From assembly GCA_015499985.1 (NCBI GenBank), contig JAAAUF010000131.1:3101-57915 (forward strand): 54,815 bases of DNA, in the 5' to 3' direction. The translations under genes and the position numbers were made by a program. Origin of the DNA: Haplosporangium gracile. Taxonomy: Eukaryota; Mortierellomycota; Mortierellomycetes; Mortierellales; Mortierellaceae. Below the pieces are notes generated by a model. The model worked only from the letters and a program-made list of their open reading frames with translations, was not told the origin of the DNA and did not search any database. Below are positions 24,506 through 36,779 of the stretch, piece by piece (positions within the stretch are counted from its first letter, which is position 1; every line of letters starts with the position of its first letter).

Positions 24506-27500
24506 ATGAGTCCAGCAACGGAGCCTGGTCTGGCTGCCAACAAGGATCCCTCCAAGAGCAATGACAGTCCCAGAGCCATTCAGCCAGAGGATGGACACGA
24601 GCATGTAGAAGGAAGCGAGGAAGAAGAAGAAGAAGAAGAAGAAGAGGAGGAGGAGGAGGAAGAGGAGGAGGAGGACGAGGTGGAGGAGGTGGAGGAGGAC
24701 GAGGAAGAAGAGGAAGAGGAGGACGAGGAAGAGGAGGACGAGGAAGAGGAAGAGGAAGACGACGAGGAAGAGGAAGAGGAAGACGACGAGGAGGAAGAAG
24801 AAGAAGGGTCTGAAGAAGACGAGGAGGAGGACGAGGAGGACGAGGAGCCTAAACTGAACTATCAAAGACTCGGCGCCGGCATTGGAGACATGCTCAAAAA
24901 GGACTCTGCCAGTTGCACCACCGTCTCTGACCGATTCTTGGTAAGGGCAACTCTCATTTACAAAACTCAACGAAGATCTATGGGCGAAGTTGAATTAATA
25001 GGAAGGCTACTGACTTCTTCACTCTTTGTTGTATGTGATAATGATAGGCCATGGGCACACACTGGGGAGTTGTTCACATCATGGACTTCGAGGGAAACGA
25101 GAACCAAAAGTTTCAGGCTCACCAGGCAACAGTCAACGACCTCAGCGTGGATATGGACGGAGAATACATTGCCAGTGCTTCAGACGACGGTAATACGCGT
25201 TTCAACATTTGCAGGCTGACTTCAGCAACACTTGGAATCCCTCAGTGACATCTCAACTGACGTTTTGATCAACCATGAATAGGCAAGGTCGTTATCAATG
25301 GACTGTTCCAGAACGAGGACCATGTCTTCAACTATAAGCGACCCATCAAAGCCGTCGCGCTGGAGCCTCACTACGCTCGATCGAATGCTCGCCAGTTTGT
25401 CTCGGGAGGAATGGCAGGCCAGCTTATTCTGAACGAAAAAGGTAAACCAGCTTCACCTCGGTGCTGTTAATGATAAGATGGGATGGCCACAACTGGTGGT
25501 CAGAAACAGTCGTCTAATACTGGGCGCTTAATTATTGTTTTCTAGGATGGTTCGGCAACCGCGACGTTGTTCTGCACTCGGGAGAAGGACCTATCTACGC
25601 CATCAAGTGGTGCGGCAACTTGATTGCTTGGTCGAACGACTTGGGCGTAAAGATTTACGACACGACAACGGAGCAGCGCATCACATTTATCGACCGGCCA
25701 GGATCCAGTCCTAGAGCAGACTTGTTCAAATGCAGACTGTGCTGGAGGAACGAGACGGAATTGTTGATCGGTTGGGCGGCACTTGTCAAGATTGCCGTCG
25801 TTAAGAACCGGCCAAAGGACGAAATGAAGGCGGGTCTCCCTGCCCAATATGTTGAGATCACCACGATGTAGGTCGACGGCTCTTTCAGTTTTTTGGTGTT
25901 GGTATGAAGTGCAATTGGAAATAGCTTTGACAAACTGCCGACATTTTATTTTTCATAGGTTCCAGACCGACTTCATCGTATGCGGTATTGCACCTTTCAA
26001 GGATATGCTGCTTCTCATGGCATACGTTGTTGACGATATTGATGAGATTGCTCATGTTACAAGTTCTGAGAGGAACGAACGCAAGGTACACCTTCGTCAT
26101 TCTGGAGAATCATCGTAGGTTGTCAGACCGAAAAAATTCACAGAATTGTCTAACCTACAATCTCACTCTGCTATAATAGTTGGCTAAGCGGCCAGAGCTG
26201 CGCATCATTAACGCATACAATGAGGAAATCAGTTCGGACGCCCTGACACTTCACGGATATGCACACTATCAAGCAAACGACTACATGTTTGAGAACTTGC
26301 CATCGCAGGATATGTTCTATGTTGGAAGCCCCAAGGATCTTGTTGTTGCCAAGGAGCGTGACTTGGACGACCATATTGAGTGGCTCATGGAGAGGGAGCG
26401 ATACGAAGAAGCTTTGGGTCATGCCAGGGAAGCGCAGGTCTACGGAGGTAGCAAAAAGTTTAACGCAAGCGAGATCGGACAAAAATATCTTGGCTGGCTC
26501 CTCGACCAAGGTAACTTTGGTGGACTGATGTTTTGGCGTTGAAAGGCTTTTGCATAGTAGCTCGTGGTCTTGGCGGCGGTAGCTAACTTCATATTGTACT
26601 TGTGAATGTACAGAGGACTACGACAAGGCTGCTGCACAGTGCCCGAGCATTTTGGGCTCAGATGCTGAGCTTTGGGAGCACTGGATTTACGCATTTGCGG
26701 AAGCAAGACAACTCAAAGTATGTGTTTGGCATGAATAATAGCATGTGTTCAATTGACAGTGTGATCAACGCGATTCTAACAATACTTGTTATTGTTCTTT
26801 GCAGGCTATTGCGGGATATGTCCCATTCAAGGAACCTACGCTAAGTGATACGGTTTATGAGTTGATCCTGGCTTACTTCCTCATGCACGACCACCAAGTA
26901 AGATCAACGTCAACAGAGACAGACTTGTACAGCACCTTTTTGAATATTCACTAACCAGGGTTATTCGGCGTTCCTTTCTCATAGTCTCTCTTCAGTACCG
27001 TCAAAAACTTCCCCCCTGATTTATACAACATTCAGAGTGTCATTGTCGCAGTGGAGGATCGCTTGAAGCAGGATAAGGACAACGTATTACTCATGGAATC
27101 TCTTGCCGAATTGTAAGCAAATTGTTGCTGTAGATAACGAAAACGCAGTGTTGTTTTTTCTTGAATGTACGAGATTGGATATGTGACTAAGTAGTATATT
27201 TATGCCTTGATAGATATACCCGAGATGGCCGAGCAGACCGCGCTCTGGAATACTTCCTGAGACTGAGGAGGCCGAACGTGTTTGAACTCATTCGTGAACA
27301 CGATTTGTTTTCTGCTGTCCGCGACAAGGCAATCCTGCTCATGGAGTTTGACCAGTACTTGTATGAGAAGAATACCACGGAGCGCAAGGAAGCCGGACAG
27401 GCTCCATCAACACTAACACCTGAGGATGAATTGACAATGGGTCCTGCTGTTCAACTTATGGTTCAGCATACTGAGGAGATTCCTGTAAGTTATCGAGCAA

Positions 27501-28891
27501 AAGTAAAGAGAATACGCGACCTTTGACGCTTTCACTACAGCTGACATTCATGAAACCTGTATATTGCTCGTCTTTAGATCAAGAGCGTTGTACCACAGCT
27601 CAAGGATCAACCACGTCTGCTGCACATCTACTTGGACGCGCTCTTCTTGAGAGATCCTCATCTTGGCTTTGAGTTCCATAACCTGCAAGTTGAACTCTAT
27701 GCCGCGTATGCGCCCGCCAAGTTAATTGACTTTTTGCGTGCCAGCAATTACTATTCCCTTGAGAAGGTCCGTCCATGGTATTTTATTTTTCAGAGCCTCA
27801 CTTTATCGCGAGCGTTCTCCATATTGATTGGTAACCTATTTACTTTCACACTTCATTAGGCATATCGCACTTGTGAGCAACGCGATCTTGTCCCAGAGAT
27901 GGTGTTCTTGTTGGGTCGCATGGGTAACAACAAGAAGGCTCTAATGCTCATCATTGAGCGACTTGGAGATGTTGAAAGGGTAAGTAGCAAGCAGCTTTGT
28001 CTCTTCAGGTCATTTTACAGCAAGTATGTTTGAATTTCTTTTGAATTAACACGAAATTTTGATGTGAACGGACAAATATAGGCAATTAACTTTGCAAAGG
28101 AGCAGAACGACGACGATCTGTGGGAGGACCTGCTCAGATACTCTATGGACAAGCCCGGTAAGCCCTCGCCCCTACTGAGATCTTTGGCTGCAATGTGCGA
28201 GCATATATCTCACACGTCCAACTTTTGCCTCGTCTCTCGAATAACATAGAATTCATCCGAGGCTTGCTCCAGAATGTCGGAACAGAGATCGACCCTATCC
28301 GCTTGATTCGCAGGATCCCGAACGGCCTTGAGATCCCAGACCTGCGACCTGCATTGATGAAGATCTTGCAGGACTTTAACCTCCAGATGTCACTTCGGGA
28401 GGGTTGTCGTCGCATCTTGGTGAGCGACAGTGTTGCCATGGCGGATCAACTTCAAAAGTCTCAGAAGCGGGGTATCTCTTGCTCCGGTAAGTTGTGTCTG
28501 TTATCTCTCAATGCATCTTACAATTTGGTGGCAAAATTGTAAGGTTAAGATCATTTAACTTTTCTAACACCACCATTCTCCTACTAAAAAAAATATTGTA
28601 GAGGAAACAAAGTGCCAAACGTGCCAGCAGCCTATCTTTGTAAGGGGCGAGAGCCGCCTACCTGGAGCCAGCATTTCGACGTTTGTGATGTTTTTCTGTA
28701 GACACGTCTACCACGACAAATGTTTGTTTGCGGATGACGAAGATACGATGCCAAAGTTGAAGTCTAGTCTTACCAAGATCACGCTCCGAACCAAGGCAAA
28801 CCATGCGGCCTTGATCCGGTCCAAACGTGGGCGTACTCCTTGTCCGCTCTGTTTGGATCAGGCCAAGGTCGAGCTCTCTACCGGGCTGTGA
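24506..28891 (+). CDS. VPS41: VPS41, HOPS tethering complex subunit
   Basis: Fifteen exons (24506-24940, 25048-25189, 25283-25441, 25546-25867, 25959-26085, 26180-26510, 26614-26717, 26805-26897, 26985-27112, 27214-27484, 27578-27766, 27860-27979, 28082-28157, 28250-28486, 28602-28891) give 1007 residues. After a disordered start and an uninterrupted Glu/Asp tract at about residues 38-114 comes PKLNYQRLGAGIGDML and a WD40 propeller (AMGTHWGVVHIMDFEGN, ATVNDLSVDMDGEYIASASDD, GQLILNEKGWFGNRD). A clathrin-heavy-chain-like helical repeat region follows, and a C-terminal RING-H2-like finger (CQTC, CRHVYHDKC, CPLC). VPS41 is the HOPS subunit that links Ypt7/Rab7 to vacuole fusion and AP-3 vesicles. 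The start ATG is the first in frame; the acidic tract is coding, since it continues in frame into conserved sequence. AATAAA lies at about 28952. Confidence 0.93.
24617..24848 (+). repeat. GAG/GAA/GAC trinucleotide tract encoding poly-acidic stretch
   Basis: About 77 codons are almost all GAA, GAG or GAC, with single Val and Gly-Ser breaks. The tract lies inside exon 1 of VPS41. The antisense frame reads as Leu/Phe-rich and is only a shadow. Confidence 0.95.
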
Positions 28892-29014
28892 ACAGGGCCG
28901 ACTGGTGTAGTCGTCAAAACAGTCGGATCCACCCCCCCTTTACCGATTGAATTAATAAACATGGAAGAAAGCGAAGAGATGTGTTTGATTTATTAATCGT
29001 GTGTCAACCTTCAT

Positions 29015-31223
29015 TTAAGCTGTCTGATATAAATACTGCTGTTGTTGGTGCATCAATTGTTGCTGCTGCTGTTCCTGACGGAACAATATCTCGCCCTCAC
29101 GGACGACGCTGACCTCAGAATGCAAGTCGACCTGGGCCCGGAGTTCGCGGACCTCCATCTCGAGGATGTGGCGCTGGAAGATCATCTCCTTGAGCTTCTT
29201 GTAGGCCATGGCAGAGAGCATCTCGAACTTGTCGCGGGTGTCCTGCATCGCGACTGCTGTTCTATTGCGGGCTCGGGTCTCGGCGGCCAGGTCCCGCTCG
29301 AGGGAGGAGACTTTTGTCTGGAGGGTTGTGTTCTGTTCGCGGAGTTGGGCTAATTCTTCGCGGAGGAGTGCGGAGTCTGTTGATGAGGTGGAAGAGGATG
29401 GTTCTGTAAAGGTGGTAGAGGTCTCGGTGAATGTGGATGTGGCGGTAGGGANNNNNNNNNNCGGGAGACTTGAGGGAGGCGCTGTTGCTGTCGATGGGGT
29501 TGGGGAAGGGGGTCGGAGGTGAGGTGATGGTGGGACTTGTGGCAGCACTGCAAGTGGCCAGGGTAGTCGTCGTCGCAGTGGTTGCGGCGGTGGGTTGGGT
29601 CAAAGAATTGGACCTTGCGCTGGTTACTGCACTTGTGAACGCGTCCTTTTTACCCGCCCCGGCAGAGGACGATGTGATAGTAGAGCCAGCAGTCGTCGAT
29701 CCGATTTCGATGGATCCAGAGACGGAAGGTGGGGCGGAGGACCATTCCTTAATATCGAGGTCGTGGACCATGTTCTCGTAGGGCTCTGTCTGAGTGTGCA
29801 TGGCGCGCATAACACAGTGTTGGGTCTGGATTTGGACATGGCGCACCTTTTTGCGCGACACGGGCTTGGGCAAGACGATCTCGGGGTAGTCCTGTTGTTC
29901 TTGTGATGTGCAGCTACTACCTCCGTCCATCGTGGTTGTTGTAGATGTGGACGTTGTCGTTGCAGTTATTGTGGTGGTCGATTTGCCTTGCTGTTGAGTC
30001 TTATAGGATGCAAGTCGCTGAGCCAGTGCCTCTGCAACGACGGCCTCGTCCAAGGGTACTCCGCCGTCGGCATTTGGATCTCCTAGGAGGCTGAATTTGA
30101 CCTTGTTGCCGCGCTTGGAGCCCGTCCTTGAAATACCTACACTCCCTCCTCCATCTCCTCCTCCTCCGACGGCCGCCCCTGACTTGTTCGACGCTGCCCT
30201 TTGCAGCTCGGACGATGCGGGTCCCCCTCCTGAGGTGCTCACTCCTGTGGCCTGCCCCATAAAATCGGTGTCGAGAGCAAAGTTCTCAAGAAGGAAAGAG
30301 CTCCCTCCCAGGACGTACTTGGAGCCGTCGCTAATACTGTCTGTGGTGTTGGTCTGAAGAATCGAGCGACGTCCCTCTCCACCAGCATTGCCGTTAAGAT
30401 CGCTTCCGAGGGTGCTGCTCAGGATCGATAAACGTTTGGCGGCAGCAGCTCCAGGGCTCAGACCATCAATCGTAAGCGTAGTAGCGTCATCCGGAACCCT
30501 ACTCTGGCGCCTGGAAGAGACGGTACCTCCATTTGGCAATCGAGTCGTCGTCATGAAGGATCCATTCGAGATACTCAGCCCATCCGAGTTGGTACTCCCA
30601 GCCGACCGCGGTTGTTGAGCTCCGTGGCCATCCTCACCCTCCTTGTAATCGATAGCAATCATAATATACTTTCGACCATTGGGCAAAGTCGACGTCGTAA
30701 TATCCTCGCCATTCTTGCCCTTCCCCATTGTCACCCCACTCACCGTACTGATATTACTGACCGCACCGCCCGCGCCTTGAACCAGCATACTATTCCTTCC
30801 GGTCGTCATACCTCCGAGCGTTGATCCGCCAGCATTAGAACTAACAGCATTCAGATTTGATCCCGATTTCTTGGGTCGCAACCACTGCAACAGCGGCTTT
30901 TTCTTCTTCTCATCCTCAATTGGCAACAGATTCAATGGCTGGGTTGGTTGCGGAGGGGAAGGAGGAGGGGCGGACTTGAAGAAATCGACCAGGTCCTGAG
31001 TGGTTTTGCGTTGAGCGATATAGTCAGCCGAAAGGATCCCACTGCTGTCATCGTCGTCAGAGTCGTTGTCGTTGAAATCCATTCGGGCCGCGGCGCGCGG
31101 TTGGAGGTTGCGGAACCCTGGCGGTTTACGGCTTGCTGCTCCTGTTACTCCTGTTGCTGTGGTGGATGATACTGATGCATTGTTACTGCTGTCTCCACCA
31201 TTGACTGGACCTATGTTGTCCAT
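29015..31223 (-). CDS. Long disordered protein with C-terminal coiled coil (Uds1-like?)
   Basis: One open frame from ATG at 31223, without introns, to the 10-N gap at 29452-29461; after the gap the reading continues one frame over to the stop at 29015. The total is about 730 residues. Most of it is Ser/Thr/Gly-rich and probably disordered. Conserved-looking islands are ADYIAQRKTTQDLVDFFKSAPP near residue 65-90, KKKKPLLQWLRPKKSGS, a SSFLLENFALDTDFMG block, and KVRHVQIQTQHCVMRAMHTQ. The last 130 residues form a coiled coil (LREELAQLREQNTTLQTKVS, then MAYKKLKEMIFQRHILEMEV) and end in a Gln-rich tail. The LERDLAAETRARNRTAVAM segment resembles the fungal Uds1 septation family, but I am not certain. 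It is convergent with VPS41, stop codons 123 bases apart. No function is assigned. Confidence 0.7.
29452..29461. other. Assembly gap (10 N) inside a coding exon
   Basis: Ten N bases interrupt the coiled-coil protein gene between codons for NSASLKSP and PTATSTFTE. The frames on the two sides fit only if the true length of the missing stretch is a multiple of three, so 10 is a placeholder. Confidence 0.97.
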
Positions 31224-32983
31224 TGTATGTCTATGTGTGTGTGTGTTGTGTGTTGGATATGTGGGAGGAAGAGGTATGTCGTAGTTGTGTCTCCTTCTCG
31301 TCTTGTCAGTCGAGTAAAAGGAAAAGAAGTGTTCGTTAAGTTTTGGAGGGAAAAGAGAGAGAAGAAGAAGGAATCAAGGAGAGAATAGAAGAAGATGTGT
31401 TATGGAGAATGGATGAATATTATTTCGTAGAGTAGAAAAGAACGTGAAAGGTGTTGAGATGAAAGGAATATGTGAATAAAAAATAATGGTCGAGTCCAGC
31501 TCTTTTTTGGGTGAAGGGAGGTGAGGAAAGAGTGTGAGTGTGAGCGAGAAAAGAATGGCTGGAAAGAGAAGAAGGGGAGGAAAGAATGAAAGAAAGAAAA
31601 GTAGGAAAGAAAAGTACAGAAAGGAGGAATGGGTTGTTGTTATTGCGGTTGCTGTTGCCCCGACCACCAAAAATAAAGACGAAGTAAGGGGGGCAGACAG
31701 ACGGATAAGCCATCTCATCCGGGCAGCAGTGAGCAATATTGGCCGATTGGGGAGCGCATACCATCCCATCCATATCATCCCTTCCGAGGGACATCCTGTC
31801 CAAAACAACAAAAAGAGAGGTCGAGTAGTACTCTTGTTTGTTGACGGTGCCAAAGGAAAGCGAACCAGACAGCAAGAAAAAAAAACGACACAGGCATACG
31901 AACGACTGAAAAAAAATGCAGTCCATGAGAGCCGCCTCTGACTCTTTCGTTTCTGTTCTTCTTGCTCGATACTACTCCACTCTGCACCTTCGTTCATGCT
32001 CCTCGTCTGTTCTATCTCCTTTTGCTCATGCTCTCTTTCTCTCTCATCTCATTCTCCTGCTATCGAGAAGTGCTCAATGCACAAAGAAATCGAAACCAAA
32101 GTGAAATAACAACCGATTCTAACGACGATCCGCTTTTTTTTTCTTGTCAACAGAAACATGCACAACGCAACAAGTGCACTAACAAGAGCGCCTGAAAAAA
32201 AGGCGCCGGCTCGAGCCATAGTCAACCTGTTTTTATTTTGCGCATGAGCGTGCTGTCAGTATCCAAAGAGATGATAGGTGCAGATCGCATTTTTGTGTGT
32301 CTAATTTCGAGTAATGCGATGAAGCAAAGGTCCAAGAGAGACAAAAAAAAAAGCATCCGCACAATTCAATTGAGCTGGCGGGATGGAAGGAGTTTTTTCA
32401 ACTGAAAAAAAAGCGCCCACATGATGGCAACACAAAACGTTGAAAGAATGGCCAAAGCGCGTCCCTCAACCCAATCAAGTCCGCTCAGACAGGTTTTTCT
32501 TAGTGCTCAACAATTGTGAAACGCGAAAAGTGTTCCTGAATGCAAGGACAAAATACGTCCTTTTAGGCTTTTTATCTCATTTAGGGGGTGCAATGGGTTA
32601 GGACGGGGGGAATTGAGGGGAGCCGACTAGAGAGAGGGAGAAAGAGAGTGGCGGACGGGGGAGACGAGAGCAAAGAGCCCTTCAAATCGGACACCACCCC
32701 CTTCAGCTCACAAAACGAACACTCTTCACCGGCCAGCCATTCAACACCAACACTTCAAAATGCTTCTCAATTGGTCTATGAACTGGATGAGAGGAGGGAG
32801 AGTTGTTGACTGAAGTAGGGGGGATGAAGTCTGATCTAGCAGTTGGCCTCCAATTCTTTTTCAAGGATAAAACCTTGAACAGTTGGCAATGCGAATAACA
32901 TTAACGACGACACTCCAGGACAAAATAATCAAGTTTTCCAGTGTGTATTTAGTACTTTGCCAGTGAGGGTGGCTGCTTACTAT
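31224..32983. other. Intergenic region, 1.76 kb
   Basis: It holds the leader of the minus-strand coiled-coil gene (purine-rich on the plus strand from about 31260 to 31640, hence pyrimidine-rich in the sense of the gene) and the 3' region of the IQ-motif gene. Short frames here have no conserved content. I see no RNA gene. Confidence 0.6.
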
Positions 32984-35900
32984 TTATCCAGGAAATCCAA
33001 TATGAGATGTCAGGCCGTTCAGACGCATAGTGAGCTCTCGGACCATGCCCTCCAGTCGGTCATTGTTCAGGCGCAGCGTGTCAACTTCGGCCTGCATGTA
33101 CTCGAAATCATCGATCGAGACATATTTTTTGGGGTCAATCGCTGCAGGTGTAGCAACGGCTGATCCTCCGTACGCCGCCGATGATGGAGAGACTGGTATA
33201 TACTGGTTCGCGCTTGGGTGGAAGCGGAAGAGTTGGTTGGGGTCCATCGTAAGGGGTCGTGGAGCGCCATGGCTATTGGTGTTGCCGTTGTTGGCTCCTG
33301 AGTACTGGATCGAATGAGGCCGCGCTCCGTTAGAGAATGCTCCACCCTCCGGTGCGGCAGCAGCGTTGCTCATCGTAGGTGAATATGATGCAGGGAAAGC
33401 CCTTGGGAACGCTTGGTTGGGCGAAGGGGGAGGTTGAGATGTCAAGGACAGTGTCCTGGCATGTCCTTGACTGTGGATGCTGCTGATGCTTCCTCGGTGC
33501 TGCGCCTGCTGCTGCTGATGCATAAGGGTAGGAGAATCTACCGTTTGCGTAGGACTGCCATTCACAGTCGTATCCATGACTGGACGAGTATTGCTGGTTC
33601 GTCGCGGCCCTGGCCCAACGGGCTGTTCGTTATGTACGCTTGTCCGCTTGACAATCTTTTTGGGTGGCCGCTCGATCCTGTTGCCATCCTCGTCGTACTG
33701 AACTTCGTAATCGTCGTCCTCGTCATCTTCCTGCTCACTCTTGTCTGCATCACCGCGAGAACCGCTAGGTAGTTCAAGCGTCAATGTCCTGACTTGCTTT
33801 TCAATGCTAAAGAAGACCCACCCATGAGGCCAAACAAGAAAAAAGATGAAATTGTCAGATCTGTTTTTTTATGCAAGAGAAAAAAATTATGAAAATATGA
33901 CATCTTTCGCAGGTTATTCTCGGCTTACTTACCTGGAATTTGCATTGCGCACAATCTTGATCTCCTCCTCCAGCTTTTGGATTCTATCAGTCAGTCCGCG
34001 AAGCTCGATGGTGGTCTGCTCCCTCTCCTCCGAAACCTGTTCATCCAGTTGCTTCAACCCTTGATCTAAATCCAGCTTTAGGCCGTCAATCTGATCAGCC
34101 ATATCTTCAATCTCCTTGTGAATAATCTCCTGGGCCTCATGCATCGGCAAGCTGTTCTCCTCCAGAGCAAGAATGCGTCCCTGGAGATATTGCAATTTGA
34201 TGGAAACACGGCCAAAAGCCTTCTGGATCTTGAGATTCCTGAATCGGAGCTGTTCCACACCTAAACGTGTATCGAGAGTCCTTGTACGATATCCTCGCCT
34301 AGAAAATGAATGCCGATTAATGACTTGCCTATTTGACAACATATATTATGACAACAAAGACGGTAGACAAGCCAGGTAGCAAAACTTACCATCGGGCTTG
34401 GATGATTGTAGCTGCTCGCATGCCCTCCCGGTACGCACGCACTCTCTTCCGAACGAGCTGACTTCTGAAGACAGCCTGAAGCTTGATGGCCGCAATGGTA
34501 TCTTTCTCAGCTAGGTATCGAAATGTCAAAACAATAGTGTTAATCCAGTGTTAGCTCATGGTGTCATTAACGTACGATTATATATCCTTCCAATCTAGTC
34601 CAGATGCTGCCGTCATACCTCCGAGTTCCGCTGTGACCAAAAGCGACGCCTTTGGTGTACTGATCCTCTCGCAGCTCTGGTGAAGCTCTGCCTTTGTCAG
34701 ATACCTCATCTTCTTGACTTGTATTTTTGGGTTCTTGTGCCATGAAAACACCTGCTGCTTCTTGAGCTCCCGACGGACCTATATACGCATCAATTGCAAA
34801 GTGCGAAAAAGAATACGTCAATCGTGTGCATCGTAAGGCGTATGACACGATGCCTGCTATGCTGCGTAGCTGCATTCCATGTATATGAACGTACCAGACA
34901 TCCTCTCCACCACGCCTGAATCAAAATGGTTGCTGGTTCATATTGCTCCACCTGCAGTTGAACCAGGCCCCTCATGAACTTGCGCATCTCCCGGACCTGT
35001 TTCTGCAATTTTGACATCTTCAACTGAAGAACTGGGAAGTCATCCTCGCCTATACGAAAATGATCGCTCATATAAGGTTAAATAACTAGCGGCATGTAAC
35101 TAAATGTCAACCAGCACTTATCAAGATGCGGGCTAATACCTTCAGAGTACTGTTCAAGGTACACTTGTTCATCCTGATCGTCAATGGGGAAGAACTCTGT
35201 GGTAGAGTTGAGATACACGCCGTCGTTCAAGTTCTGCTCCTGTTCCATCTGCGACACCGACATGTGCGACCTCTGCTCCACATACGACCGATCCTGCTTG
35301 AGCGAGATTTGACTGACATCTCGTTCGTTCTGCTCATAAAATATGACTGGATTCCTCGTCATGCTGCTGTTGGCCTAAATTATGAAGAGTGTTGTTGGTG
35401 AGTCGATATTACCAAAAAAAAAATAAAAAAATCGACCTCATTAAAAACAGCTGAAGTTATGCGACTCCTGTCGCACTTACTTGTGCGGTCAAGTCTCCAG
35501 CATTGACTGACAGTTGACTTTGATTGAGAGAGCGGATATCTATTGTGGCGTTGGTCAACGAAAAGAATGATGATTATTCCATGGTTAGACGAGCAACACT
35601 AAACTTATGTTTTACTGAGAAAGAACGCCAACGGCAGCATAATTTCCGATCATAAAAAAAGGTTATTATCCATGAGGCAATTGATTGACTAACAAGGGAG
35701 CTCCGTTATTACCTTCGGAGTGTCCAAGCAAACGAGAAGCACTTGATGCGGATGTCGTCTCCTTCTCCCTTTCTAATTATTAGTTATTATAGTGATTTAT
35801 AAAGTTAAGAATTTGTAAAGCGTCTTCAATGAGTCAAGGAGACAGAGACGGATGGACAGGCAACGGCATATAAAGTAATAAAAAAAGGACGCAGGCAAAA

Positions 35901-36779
35901 GGCATAAAGGTTTTTGAGCCTCAAGCTGAGAGTTGCTTTTTCACTCTACCTATGCTGCTTGACAAGGGGCTGTTGGTTGGTAACGGTGCCAGGCTAGCCG
36001 AGGAGGCCGTAGTTGGTTTGGCAGCATCGTTGCCGTAGATATCCAGTGACTCGACGGCTGAATCAGTGGTCATGAGTCCTCTGTCGTTGGTGGCGGAAGA
36101 TGAGAAGGATGTCTTTGAAATGTTGGATTCCGTTACTGCTTGCTGGAGTTGTTTGGTCAATATGTCCAAGGTAGGAGCAGTCGACGACGGTGTGAGGGTG
36201 AGGTTGACGGACGACTAAAGCAGGAGTTGGATAAAATAAAAAAAAGGGAAAACAAAAAGAGATCAAAGGGCACCGTAAGGCATAAGTGGTCAGGACTAAG
36301 TGAGCGGTGGTTTGATGGATGCACAGGTTCATCACAAGGGCTTTCTGCTGCTGCTGCTCACAATTGTTACTCCCTGAGCCCAAGCATGCGTTGTTGTTGT
36401 TTTTTGTTTTTCTTTGTTGGTTATGCCCTCCCTTTGTACTGCATGTTTCTGCACCAGTGCCATGTGGTTTCTTTTTTTTTGCATCCACTTTTAACACCCC
36501 TTATTCTGCATTTACCTGGCCATTGGATAAAGTCCCGTCCCGTGGCATCTCGAACGCAGAAGTTGAGCTGGCAAGGGACGCGATTGACTGTGTGCGTTGT
36601 GTCTGAACAAAGGATGAGGATGAGGTGCGAGAGGAGGCTGAGGCAAAGATCTCTTTGGCGTGGGGTTGACTGCTGCTTGTTGTGGTAGCAGTGGTGGTAT
36701 TGCTGTTGCCGCCTGAAGATGGTGGGCGTTCGTCTTTTTTCTTCTTGCTCGAGAAGAGTCCCTTGATACGGGCGCTCAT
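32984..36779 (-). CDS. IQ-motif coiled-coil protein of unknown function
   Basis: Ten exons (36779-36516, 36214-35950, 35772-35713, 35539-35481, 35374-35140, 35049-34895, 34778-34619, 34510-34390, 34298-33933, 33806-32984) join in frame to 835 residues. The N-terminus is MSARIKGLFSSKKKKDE, basic and then Ser/Thr-rich. Three IQ motifs appear: IQAWWRGCLVRREL at about 337-350, IKLQAVFRSQLVRKRV at about 407-422, and IIQARWRGYRTRTL at about 433-447. IQ motifs bind calmodulin or myosin-light-chain-like proteins. A long coiled coil follows at about 455-560, then an acidic block (EQEDDEDDDYEVQYDEDGN), a Pro/Ser/Gln-rich linker and a final short coiled coil (YMQAEVDTLRLNNDRLEGMV). There is no motor domain, so it is not a myosin. 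A cytoskeletal scaffold is plausible, but I do not recognise the gene. The donor of exon 7 was chosen by frame; the others are clear. Confidence 0.75.

Noticed and set aside
24449..24970. Antisense frame very rich in Leu, Phe and Val
   Set aside because: Mirror of the acidic GAG/GAA tract of VPS41.
34567..34778. Alternative frame through IQ-gene exon 7 (GPSGAQEAAGVF...)
   Set aside because: It breaks the IQ motif IQAWWRGCLVRREL at the preceding junction and does not join to exon 8 in frame.
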